Shown: in pieces, positions 37,346-48,266 of the stretch | Layout: every line of letters starts with the position of its first letter | How positions within the stretch are numbered: the first letter of the stretch is position 1 | Assembly (NCBI GenBank): GCA_030704615.1 | Contig: CM060734.1 | Span: forward strand, 13,144,001-13,208,000 | From: Takakia lepidozioides | Lineage: Eukaryota; Streptophyta; Takakiopsida; Takakiales; Takakiaceae | Length of the DNA stretch: 64,000 nucleotides | Direction: 5' to 3' | Translations under genes and position numbers: made by a program | The notes under the pieces: model-generated | The model's input: only the letters and a program-made list of their open reading frames with translations | Told to the model about the DNA's origin: nothing | Database searches by the model: none

Positions 37346-37671
37346 GGAGGTTGGTCCCCTTGCACGTGTATGTATGTTTGGAGAGGCAGATGCAAAGCAC
37401 ATGTATCGACTCCCCATGGATTTGTGAAGGGGAAGATGAATGTTGGGAGCTGCACCTGGCTTTTGTGGCTTTCGAAACCATAATAGGAAATCAACAATGT
37501 AAAGGTAATGACGAAACACAAACACACGCACAACCACCAAACCCTTTCTTGGGTATACATATTCCACCATTTTTATTTCCGTACACGTATGCATGTATTC
37601 ATACTGAAACATGGATATCCATGGAAACATACTACACATCATGTGACAGGTCACAGAAGTTATAGCTGTAC

Positions 37672-39312
37672 CTAATTCCGTCTGGCACGACGACGATGGT
37701 ATGATCTCACGTCTAGTACAAAATCTTTGTCCCCACTCACTTCACCCCCGTTCCCATGATCAGTGCTAGAATCATGATCTCCATCTGTTCTTTCGTTTCC
37801 AGAGACAACTAACCGTTGGACTTGTAGTCGTCCTCGGAGTACGTTCAGTTGTCTCTCTGGTCGATTTCCACTCCTATCATGAATACCATCTAGGGTATCA
37901 GGCCTGTTCACAGGTCGGTCACCAACAAAAGGTTGCACAATTCTCTGTCGTTTCTGGGCTTGTCCCGGATTTCGTGGTGGCCTTGGAGCAGGTCTCGTAT
38001 GAGGAAGGCTACTCGCACGTACATAAGAGGGGCCGACATGAGAGGAAGGGGCATGAGATGGACCAGTGAGGGTCGAGGGAGCACGGTTCACATGCGGACG
38101 CCGTAGGGCCAGATGAAACAACAATGGCCGGTCGTCGTCATCCGATGGTTCGACTTGCAGAAGAACCATCTCCCAGGAAGGAATTACATGAGGGGGAGAG
38201 AGACTAGATGGACCTGCATGGGATGGACCGGCTTGATAAAGAGAAAAATGAGATGGAGCGGGGTGAGATGAAGCACGGTTCACAGGGGCACGATGTCGGT
38301 GAAGGAATGACAATGGCCGGTTGTCATCATCCGACGATTCGACCTGCACATCTCCCGCAGTCCGTGGAACTCGTGGTGGGGGAGAGTTGACCTCAACTTC
38401 ATTGTTGAGAGTGTGTTCCACTGGGGGAAGGGGGTCCGCAATTGGGATGACACCATGTTGCAGTTCATCAACAACAAGGTCATCGAAGGATGGATGCATT
38501 GCAGCATCATCGTCATTAAATTCATATGGGTCATGTGGAGGATTGCCCACATCATCGGACCCATCCCAACCGTCGGAGTCGGAGTCCCTCGCGGCGTTAA
38601 TGTCATCATTGCTGCTAGATTGGACCTTTGAGGCAGATTTTTCAGACAACAGATTCTTCTCGTACCATGCAGATGCGTCACTTGCTCTCCTCTCTCGCAA
38701 TAGCCTACAATTCGTGTAGACATAAACCAATTTGTCAGCTCTGACATGATTCAACCTGTTGCGAATCTTATTGTGAACAAACGAGTAACTGCTCCAGTTC
38801 CGCTCACAGGACGAGGCAAAGCACACTTGAGCAAGAATACGCTTTGCAATGGGAGCTAACGTTCTTGCTCCAGCTCCAATCAGATCCCACCATTCATGTG
38901 ACAACATGTTCATTGCTTTTGGATCCGGCATGTCATGGAAAGGATTCTGCCGATCCGAGAAGCACTGGTATTCTGACAACGCTCGCTCTGCCATGTTCAA
39001 GGGCACAAGTTGCATGATGACCCATACAAGCCCAGCTTTGGCATCCACATCGTCTCTCAAATCTGTATTGTCCAGCAAGAATGGATTCAGCAAGGCCCCC
39101 GCATAATGCAAGTCCATGCGAACCATCCGTTTGCGGTCGTAAAATGCATCCTCGGTCCTTGCCGCCAAATCATCGTCCATAGAAAATGGAGAACGCCTCA
39201 AAGATTGTACGTGTTTCTCAAGGTTTTCCAATACACTATAACGTGCATCGACCCACTTGGGTTGGTGATAGGTATAGAAGTGTTGGGCTGTTGCATTGCA
39301 GTCTACATTCAC
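37672..39312 (-). pseudogene. hAT transposase, C-terminal half with long disordered tail
   Basis: The minus strand carries the hAT dimerisation region: WWDLIGAGARTLAPIAKRIL, then CERNWSSYSFVHNKIRNRL and KLVYVYTNCRLL (about 38690-38900). Upstream is the helical part of the catalytic region (DLHYAGALLNPFLLDNTDLR). After the hAT domain the frame stays open for about 330 residues rich in Ser, Pro, Asp and Arg, with an internal duplication (VESSDDDNRPLSF and VEPSDDDDRPLLF). hAT transposases cut and paste DNA as dimers. The N-terminal half (BED finger and first catalytic residues) is missing on this strand. The long tail is unusual for the family and may have been added by fusion. Confidence 0.8.
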
Positions 39313-39522
39313 AGGTTCATATATAGGTCACTGTTTTTTGTTGCTTACATCATTAAGGCCCATGAGAGTGGATATTGGGTAAATATGAGGGAGGAATGGA
39401 GCCCTTGGTATATGGTAATCCCGAACACTGTCAGCGCCACTGAAACTGTTGAGTGCAACCTATGTTGACTACAACTTTCTTATTGTAAGGATCGGCTGCT
39501 CGCTCACCTCGGCTATAGAGGT

Positions 39523-40437
39523 GTGAAGAGCAATGGGGTGGGTTTATGCCCTAAAGCATCTATGCGGGTAAAAAGCCATTTTGCCCAATGTGGAGGCAAT
39601 ATTCCAATGTCTCTAGATCTGGACACGACCTCTGAGCAGAACACTTTATCTTCCCGCCAAGATGCCCCGATTAGTACCCAAGGAAACTCTTGTGAGGCTT
39701 CAGGTGTCCGGGGACAAATGGGTTGTGCCGGAGCAACACCTGCTTCAACACCTCTTTGTATCCCTACACTTCAACGGAGTAGAGGATTACGACAGCAATC
39801 CATGCAAGAAGGCCTTAACTTGTCTGCAAAAAGGCAGTTGGATAAAAAATGGGCGCAGTTTCTCTTCGAGGCCAACATACCGTTTAATGTGGCAATGCTT
39901 CCGGCATTTGTTTATGCCGTTAGAGCAACCTCAGAGTCCAAATCCACATACGTGCCTCCTTCTTATCACAATGTCCGCACATGATTGCTAGAAGACGCCA
40001 TGATAGAGCTTACCCAAAAGGTCAACGATAGGACGGGCGAGTCTCTGAGAAAATATGGAAGCACTCTATGTGCCGATGGATAGAGTTCTGTTACAAACAG
40101 ACCATTGTTCAATGTCATGCTCGTATGTCCAGCTGGGGAACAGTTCTTGGGATCGGTGGACACTAGTGGCGAGAAGAAAGATGGACGTTATCAATGTCAG
40201 CTATTGACGGACTTCATCGAACAGGTCGGAAGTGATAGAATTGTGCAAATATGCACGGACAATGCCGCTAACATAAGGAACACTGTAGACATGTTATTGG
40301 CACGATATCCCCATATGTACTACCAAGGTTGTGCAGCTCATATCCTTGACCTCATTTTGAAAGATTGGAAAAAAAAACAGTGGATGAAACAACTGTCAAG
40401 TTATTTTACCACTAGTGTGAAGTTAGCTAGGAAATAG
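39523..40437 (+). pseudogene. hAT transposase, N-terminal half (DUF659 region)
   Basis: A BED-finger remnant (MRVKSHFAQCGGNIP, about 39567-39610) is followed by a DUF659-like core: FEANIPFNVAMLPAFVYAV, NRPLFNVMLVCPAGEQF, FIEQVGSDRIVQICTDNAAN and YQGCAAHILDLILKD. Stops occur at 39981 and at about 40079. The second falls where the family has Trp (TDGW), so TGG became TAG. The frame ends at 40437, before the region with which the minus-strand half begins. The two halves therefore do not form one gene. They are either different insertions or one element split by inversion. Confidence 0.75.
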
Positions 40438-41294
40438 CTAGCTTTTATATATTGACATTTGGGATTGACCCAAGTGTCAATCCAGGGGCCAATACATGTT
40501 TGGGCACCTGACATTGTTATCTTCACGGCAAATCGCGGTGGGCTCATCTTTCTCGAGTTGAGCCTCACCGCATCTAGCTATGGCGCCGTAGTGTGGATTC
40601 CTCATGACGTGGGGTGCACTTGGCTCGACTTAATATATGAGTGATGTTTTCATGTGCAAGTATGTGAGTTTGAGAGAGCTTGTGTGCTTGTATTATTCCT
40701 TTCCTTATCACTTGAGAAAGATCAGCTCGAGTCTGTGAGTGCCAGGTTTGAGTTAGTTATAGCACTTGTGTTTTCAGATCATGAGAAGCGGTTCAGCCTA
40801 GAGTGCAGGGATCCGTGCATGAGCCTATCCAAAGCGGATAGAGTGCAAAGGCGAACAGGTTGCAGGTTTGCAATGGATAGAGAGGCGGGTAGCCTATGTT
40901 GAAGAACGGCGTTGCATAGCTCAACGCTATGGCAATCAAGTTTGGGCTTCTAGTGTGAAGCGGAGGAGATGCTGGCCACGAGTGGGCAAACTGGTGGTTG
41001 TATTCTTCAGCTGCAGGCCGAGTTAAGGAGCTGCAGAAATGTGGGCTGCGCATGGGAAGTTAGCATGTTACAGGTTGGACAGGGATGCCTCGGCGTGAGC
41101 CTGGTCACGTGAGCGCGTGAGCGCGACTGCGCTCACGCCACGTCACCTTGCGCAAATGCCACGTCACGGGGCTCAGTCCACGTCATCACACGTGGAGGCC
41201 GAGTCACCACGCACCCAGAAAGAAGTGGAGTGTATTCCCGCGGATTGGCACCCTTTACCGCGGAAACAAGCTGGACGACATAATAAAAGGCATT
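40438..41294. other. Non-coding, possible non-autonomous element
   Basis: No gene was recognised. A cluster of GCGTGAGC, GCTCACGCCACGTCAC and CACGTCATC phrases at about 41090-41215 recurs at 52240-52400, 53740-53850 and 56680-56870, so it belongs to a repeat family of this genome. Confidence 0.45.
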
Positions 41295-41640
41295 GAATAA
41301 ATGATGGATGAATGTACAGTTGGATGATAAACAGATGGATGAGTTTGAAAAATCTATGTAGATGGATGAATGACGGATGGATAAGAGTAAAATGGATGAA
41401 TGTATAATGGATGTTGAGCAATGACAAAAATTCATGACAGGAAGATGCATGACCAAATCTTTTGACGAATGCACAAAGTATATGAAATGAGTGTGGAAGG
41501 TTTGTGGGGTGGATTAAAGAGTACAGAGGATGAATGTACAATGGATGTTGTACAAAGGAAGCTTTCATGAATGGAGCACGCATGAATACAGTGTAGATGA
41601 ATGCACAATGGATATGAGAAGAGTCAGGAAGGTTTGTGAG
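41295..41640. repeat. Degenerate GGATGAATG minisatellite
   Basis: ATGGATGAATG-like phrases recur every 20-50 bases, for example near 41300, 41335, 41365, 41395 and 41530. Open frames on the minus strand here are rich in His, Pro, Ser and Phe and reflect the repeat only. Confidence 0.6.
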
Positions 41641-41776
41641 ATGGATTCATACATATAGCAATTTAAACGAAAGTTGATTCTGTGATTATTATTTGTTCTA
41701 AAGGAACAACTACGGTAGAGTAAGGGGATTCAACGTTTTCCAGATAATATGAAAATGAATATTAAAAGAATACAGT

Positions 41777-44700
41777 TCAGTCTGACTCAGAGTCAGTACA
41801 ATGTATCCCCTCTTCCTCTGCATCTAAGTCTAAGTATTTTAGAACACCAGATCCACGCTGGATACACCTACGGCTGGCCACTAAAAAGTCAGGGGATAGG
41901 GACTCGGACGCGTGAAGTGCCATTGCTTCGGCATAAACAGGGAGCAGAAAATTGGAAAGGGGGCTGTCGAAAACAGACTCGCCAGAAATGACTGTATCTC
42001 CTGAAGATCCACCGCTGGCTTTCCTGAAAGACAGCCTGAAAAAGTTATTACTGTAACTTTGATGTTATCGAGAAATTGAGTATGACTCCCAAAGAGGGTT
42101 TAGCACTTACTCACATGAAAAGTCGTTGTCGACCTGCTTATCTTCGGGATCGTCATCATTTCGAATATGAATCCGATCAGTCTGTGTGCCTGAAGTGGAG
42201 CCAGACAAAAGGGGGAGGAGCACTGTGTTGTAGAGGTCAGAATCACCCTCCATACCAAAAAGGCTTCTTCCGCCTGCCTTGCATGCGTGGTAAGTTGCTC
42301 CTGCACCAGACAGGAGAACATAAGCAGTTTGGAGGAGGGGATTTAAGCAGATGAAACTGTTGAAAGGAAACCAATTCGGAAGGGAGAAAACGAACCTGTG
42401 GACACAGAAAGATCGACCACCCGTGCAGAGCGGTGGCTGCATGACTCCAGCAGTATTTGCATGAATGCTGGTGACTTTTCCTTTGCACCTCTCCAGGGAG
42501 TGCCATCTGGTCTCTTCAGAGTCTGACTGGACTGCATGAAGTTGTACAAAATGTCATCGACATGGGGCTCATAGGGGGGGTTGACGAAACAACCCTGGTC
42601 AGAAATCTCAAAGCTGCGGATGGAGGATGGTGTCTTTGATGTGCGAATCCTCCGCAGGCAGATCGCCTCGAACATCCTCGTCTGCCAAAGATAGCAGGTT
42701 AGTGTGGTAAACACAATCTAAAGTGGAAGTGTGTACATCGGCTATTCAGAACTCTGACACCAAAAAACCATGAATCGTTGATGATCGGTGTCGATCATAA
42801 AACATTCTACTAGAGTGGAGCTGCAGAGAAATTGAAACTCATGATCAAAGCATAAGCAGAAGGCAGACGGCATACCAGCTGACCAGGGAAACCCCCTTTC
42901 ACAAGGTAGAGGCTGTTCACACAATTCCATGTGCGCAAAACTTCAAACCCTGAAGACTTGAGGTATGATGCCAATGCCCGACGACTATCATTGTCACATG
43001 ACTGAAAAAGCAGAAGTGTCCCTGCATCAGAGAGGAAATTGTTACAGAACCCGAATACCCAACTCCAGTAGTTGTCCTCGAATTTGTTCCACCCTGGCGT
43101 CTTGCCCTTTGGAAGAACTTCTGGCACAGCCTGGCCATCCGGATGTCGAGAATGACAATGTCGGCCGCATAAGTTTTCTGCACACCGCACACGAAGGTGG
43201 GACCTGTGCTCACCTGCAACAGACATGTTTTTTATAAGAACGATGGCAAGAATGTTTTCAAAGAACGAGACTGAAATACTGCCAACGAAACATTCAGAGA
43301 AAAAGGAAAGAAAGTGGAATTCTCACCAGATTGAGGAATGAGATTATATTGTCCCAGGTAGGGGATGGCACCCCAGTGTATCCTCTCTTTCGACTCTGCA
43401 TCATCGAAAGCCAACCCTCATTAACAATTTTCATCTCTCCTGCTGAATCAGAACGGGAAGGGTGTGGCTTGGCATCGAACACGCACTGAAGAGTGCGGGT
43501 ATATCTTCCAGCACTAAAGTCCTGCCCACTCTCCATCTCCTTTTCATTCTCCTTCCCCTTGTCCTTTTCCTTCTCTTTGGACTTGTCTTTGTCCTTTGGC
43601 TTTGCTGGTGAGATGGCTATGACATCAACAGCCTTGTCTTTTGGTTTGCGGCCCGCCTTCTTTCCCTTCTGCGGCGTTCCCTGAGCATCAGGCTCCTTGG
43701 CAGCCAAGGTTGCTATGTTTCGTTGATACTCTTCGTCAGTCAAAGGCGCCAGCATCTCAGCGTTATTGTTCAAGTATTTCATATGCTGTTCTTGAAAGGT
43801 CGTGTGCTCAGGTGGGCAGTCAAGGTACCACCCACAGTCTCTGAAGTGAGAAGGACTCCAGTCCTTCAATATCCCTGCAGTATACATGGTTGGATCGTTT
43901 GCAGGGTCCGACCACATGTCAAGATAGTCGGGAATTCCGCTCAGGTGATTTCCTTCCATAAGCACATATTTCGTGTACCTGAAAAAAGGAGATGAATCCC
44001 AACCCACAAAAGCGCTCAGTGAGTAAGATGCAAGTAGAACAGAAAGAATAAAACATGGATTGAAATGGCTCTGACAACTGCTCCAAGGACCTTTCAGGAC
44101 CACACTACTGCTCCAGATATGAATGTCGTCAACGCCATTCAGAACATTCCATTCCATGACACTGTAAATACATCCTAATCCAGGTGAATGCAAATAAGCG
44201 ATTAGAAATGACACAGACATAGAAGTGAATGTCGTCAACGACATTCAAGAATGAAGCCAAATTATTACTGAAATGAAGCAAAATCACAGGATGGAAATAA
44301 AAAAATTGAGTAAGGAACCATCCAGGAAAACTCAATGCACATTCATAACGAACCTATCACTGAGGACCTCACAACATCACTGTATGTGAATGGCGTCAAC
44401 GCCATTCACAAAAATACAAAAAAGAAACCAATTACTTAGCTCCCCAATCCATGAAAATTGAATTTGTCGTTTTTGAATAATACAGACACAGCTGTGAATG
44501 TCGTCAACGACATTCACTTTGGATTTCTTAAAACAGAGCTTATCAAGCCTCCATATTCATCGCAAGAGGAAAAAACAATGCAGAACAACTGAATGTCTGC
44601 ATTGACATTCAGCAAAATGAAGTGATCAACCCTCATTGTAACCTCTATGGACATTACAAAAATTTAAATAACCTTGAGGACCACACAACAACTCCGTATG

Positions 44701-47411
44701 TGAATGTCGTCAACGCCATTCAAGGACATTATCAATTCTAATCAGGGACAATATAATTGCACCCTTAGATCCTAACCAGGTGAATTCATATACTCGCTTA
44801 GAATGACTCAGACAAAGAAGTGAATGTCGTCAACGACATTCAATCTGGATCTAAGATTGCAATCCATATGAAGCCACAATTTTTCCCAAAAAAACAGTAG
44901 AGTTTCAAGTATGACATTTCACCTGTACACAACTCGCATCATGGCCCACTCTCCTCCAACCTGACTGTCAAAGTCGTTGGACCGTAAAATGTTACCATCT
45001 TTGGAGAACTCCCGGAAAAAACAGTATCTCCAGGTGAGACCTCTCCACTTCCTTATGTATGCCTCCAATGACATTTGGGGAGGGGAAACAATCGCAATGT
45101 TCAGGTCCTTCAAAGTCTGATCCAGCACAATGACGGCGCGCTTTTCGAGCTGCAAATAGTATATTTGTCAGAATTGCAAAAAAGAAACACATCACATACT
45201 TGAAGAGAAGAAACAGCATGTTCGAATACACACCTGACTCCAAAATGTAGCCTTGTGGAGCCAGTTATCAAACACCAAATCACTGATTCCTTCCACCTTT
45301 GTGCCAGGCTGTATGGTGCTCTTTGGGAACTGATTCAAGTCCTTTACTGTTTGATCTGAGTTCCATATCTCCAGCCACCTTATTTTTGTTTGTGGGTCGA
45401 CCATCGATATGGCCAGCCGGTGCAATTTCTCCTGCTGCATCTCCGGATGCACATGCTTGTCATAGTGTGTTTTGATCTGCTGAAGGAACTCAGGACCAAG
45501 TCCAGGATCTACTATTCTAAGCTGCTTTCCGAAGGCTGACATCAATTTGGTTCTTCGCATCTCAAACTCCTTCTTTATTGCAGCTTCCACACCCTTTGAT
45601 GTCCTTAGTTCCTCTGGTGTAGTGCGGTAATATTCGGATTTTCCCTTCTCAGCTGCCTCTGCCAGTTCTTGCTGCATTCATTCAAGTAGTGATTAGCTCC
45701 GAAGGGACTCTAAACATGTATTCGAAAAGTAAACAGATTACAGACTCGGGCTTACCGCATACATGTACTCCAGAAACGCCTCTCGTGTCAAAGAATACCA
45801 AGTGCCTGCAGCTCTTCCTGTTTCGCACTTCTTGATGATATTGGGTGGTAGTACTGTCCGAAAATCATCCAGCTTCATCAGACCAATCCTCTGAATTCGG
45901 AATAGTGTGTGAACCAAGCTTGTTGTCACATGCGATTTCTCTGTCGATCTGCAAAAACATTGAAAACATTGCATTCCTTAACACTGTTTTTTGAGGATCA
46001 ACAAGACACTACAGAGGGAATGAAATCTCCTGGATGACTTACTTGTTCACGTCGTGCATAGCTGTAAGAAGCCTAGCGATGTCGTTTCCTGGATCCAAAA
46101 CCATTGCCTCCACAGCAACATGCTTGTCTTTGTCTTTCGAATGGTGTTTCTGAATGTATCCCATCCATGCCAGCAATCGGTGGTTGCCGTCCCAGACGTA
46201 GAACATGTGGTTGCAAAATTGCTGGGTGTTCTTTCCCATCATGAGGCCCAGCTCGAACTCCTCATTGGCATCTTTCCAGCACTCATCCCAGTTATCACTG
46301 ATCTCTGGAGAAACTAATGTGCTTTTCCCATTTATATCCGTCAGTGACACATAAAAAACTTGTGCACCAAGTCTATATCCATGCACAAAATCACTCTCCA
46401 ATTTTGTTATGTCATGGGAAAGAGGTGGACGCACAACAGGCATTGATATCATCCGGCACAGAGGTATGTCCAGACGCCCTCCAGATACGAGCATGTCCCT
46501 TATAACCTCCTGAGAGTTTACCTTCTGGAATGACATGAGTTCTTTCACCTTGTCAAGGTAGTGCACTTCGGATTCATCTGCTTCATCTGTATTCTCTGAG
46601 CTTTTTGCGGACTCGTCCCCATCTCCAGATCCTTTCCCCTCTGATCCTGTAGGCTTCGACCTCACAGTTTTCTGCACGATGCCATTCAGTTCTGACTAAG
46701 TGATTTGCAAATAGTGAATGGCGGTAACGACAATCACTCTGTATCAAGGAAACTCACCATGAATGGTGTGAAAGAATTCAGCACAATCTACACATGCAAA
46801 GCCGAGACTGCCGTATTCAAAACAAAAGTGAGAGCGATAGCGAACGGCGTTAACGACAATCACAAAAGATAACAACCTGCCGGATCGGTGTTGTGTAATG
46901 ACATATATGTGCAACTGATTGGCGGCAACGACATTCAGTGTAGTTTAGGGAGAATAGTAAGTGCAGACTCTCTCTTCAAACACATAGGTACATAAATCTC
47001 ATGAGCAGAATCGAATGGCGTTAACGACGCTCGCGATTCAGTAGTTCCTGCTAAAGAATGGAAGAGGAAGGACTCCTTGAAAGGCAATCACACAGACTAT
47101 ATGATAAAACTTACTGGCACCTTCTTAGGTTTTGAAATTTGATCCCCTTCTGCAGCTTTCCTCTTCCCTCTCACATCTGCTGGAGTTTCTGTCTGCGCAA
47201 GGGTTTCTTGACCTTCTTCAGGTTCGGCGTTCCGCGTGCTTCCACCTTCTTCAGTGTCCCTGCGATTCATCTCTGCCTCCACAGGCTGGCGCACTCTTAT
47301 CGCCGACTGTGTCGCAGCCGCTGCCTCAGTCTCCGTCTGCTCTTGTGAATCAGTCTCCGCGTTCACTTGCTGCCTTGGCCCTGTGTTCTCCAACAAACGA
47401 CGCCTCGTCAT
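41777..47411 (-). CDS. ParB/Srx-like domain fused to beta-class amino-methyltransferase-like domain, ten exons
   Basis: Minus-strand exons: 47411-47115, 46671-46043, 45948-45756, 45671-45234, 45149-44923, 43978-43327, 43213-42876, 42681-42396, 42300-42111, 42023-41777. All introns are GT-AG and phases agree, giving about 1165 aa. After a charged N-terminus (residues 1-160), residues 165-330 look like ParB/sulfiredoxin, with WDGNHRLLAW near 259. Residues 700-770 are a Lys/Glu/Asp linker. The last 350 residues look like a DNA N4/N6 amino-methyltransferase in beta order: ADIVILDI (motif IV position), FEDNYWSWVFGFCNNFL with LSDAGTLLLF, then KSPAFMQILLESC and motif I (VVDLSVSTGATYHACKAGG, then GMEGD). 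One base is missing near 43140 in exon 7, by mutation or assembly error. Motif IV lacks its usual PPY/PPW, so activity is uncertain. Likely roles are DNA binding or modification; this is inference. Confidence 0.75.
44121..44842. repeat. Seven near-perfect palindromes in intron 5 of the ParB-methyltransferase gene
   Basis: Units lie at 44121-44140, 44225-44248, 44386-44409, 44494-44517, 44589-44612, 44700-44722 and 44820-44842. The typical unit has arm GTGAATGTCGT, a CA/TG centre and the reverse complement of the arm. Spacing is 75-130 bases. The unit at 44386 changes both arms together (GGC paired with GCC), and the one at 44589 changes its end pair from G-C to C-G, so pairing is kept while sequence drifts. 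The remaining intron sequence is AT-rich with no such symmetry. Confidence 0.9.
46714..47036. repeat. Four related palindromes in intron 1 of the same gene
   Basis: Units lie at 46714-46737, 46840-46863, 46915-46938 and 47011-47036. They share the arm type GAATGGCG(T/G) and a centre TAAC, CAAC or TTAAC, and are more diverged than those in intron 5. They are absent from the short introns 2-4 and 6-9. Confidence 0.8.
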
Positions 47412-48266
47412 TTTCTCTCTTGCTCTGCGTCTCTCTCTAAGGGAAGTAAAATAAAGAGACTTTCTTCTCTTTCGTATTCTAGAAGGAACCCTCTCCAGCT
47501 TGACTACCACTCTCCCTCTAAGCGCGAAAAGTAGAAAAACGCAGTGACTCTCGATTTCTTGCGGGATTGCCTGTGTTCTTGCGTGTCTCTAGAAGCATCG
47601 GATTCCCTCCCGCGTGACCGTTACACATAGTCGTTTCGTTATTAGTGCACATGCCAGCAATTGGTGTACAGCTGTTCGTATTCAGTTATGGATGTCTGAC
47701 GTGTGCCGCCCAAAACAAAACGGCGTGTTCTAAATTATAACTGGTTCAATATTTAAAAAGAACAGCGAATCCCAGAAATTGATGCGCAGTCTTAAACAAA
47801 TAAATATAAATGAACGAGAGTTTGATGACAAATTTTGGAATATCATACACGGTCATCCTTGTTATCCAAACCCCACATTCGTTGCACATTTGGAACTTTC
47901 CAGGTGCGCATGATCATTGGTAGTAGTATATAGATACATTTACTTAATCTGCAATCCCATTCTCGGATCCTGTGGCATGCTTCCAGGAAGTCGGCTTTGT
48001 TATTGGGTTTATTGATGAGGTTCTGATTAACGGTTTAACAGTTGCCGACACTGCCCCTATGGATTCTCTGACCACTGGGCCCACAAGAAAAGTAATTAAA
48101 ATGGACGGCTGCATATCTGGAATGAATAACAGAATATGCACAGTCGTTATCTGAGCTTCCTCCGCCATATGCTCTGCTCATTCTTCAACTGTGTTCTGGA
48201 GACAGCAGTAAACCGATTTACACTAGATCTGCGATAGCAAGGTACAAACATACTCGAGGAAGGAAG
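47412..48266. promoter_or_regulatory. Divergent upstream region of the ParB-methyltransferase gene and MULE-like copy C
   Basis: The two genes start back to back with 855 bases between their ATG codons. The minus-strand leader (47412-47520) has an open frame without ATG and is Arg-rich. AT-rich sequence near 47740-47770 (AATATTTAAAAAG) may hold a core promoter. No firm TATA assignment was possible. Confidence 0.4.

Noticed and set aside
38208-39106. Plus-strand ORFs opposite the hAT gene
   Set aside because: No motifs; the minus strand has an uninterrupted hAT domain with conserved residues.
42560-42610. NPPY in exon 8 as the methyltransferase catalytic motif
   Set aside because: Not conserved in the right copy (DPVTY) and misplaced relative to the LSDAGTLLLF segment; kept only as an alternative.
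41777-47411. Bacterial contamination as source of the ParB-methyltransferase gene
   Set aside because: Nine GT-AG introns with agreeing phases and eukaryotic transposons on both sides argue for a nuclear gene.
47132-47454. Plus-strand ORFs rich in Ser and Leu
   Set aside because: They are shadows of exon 1 of the minus-strand gene.
47944-48168. Small ORFs on both strands in the divergent intergenic region
   Set aside because: Short, overlapping on opposite strands, no motif or start context.
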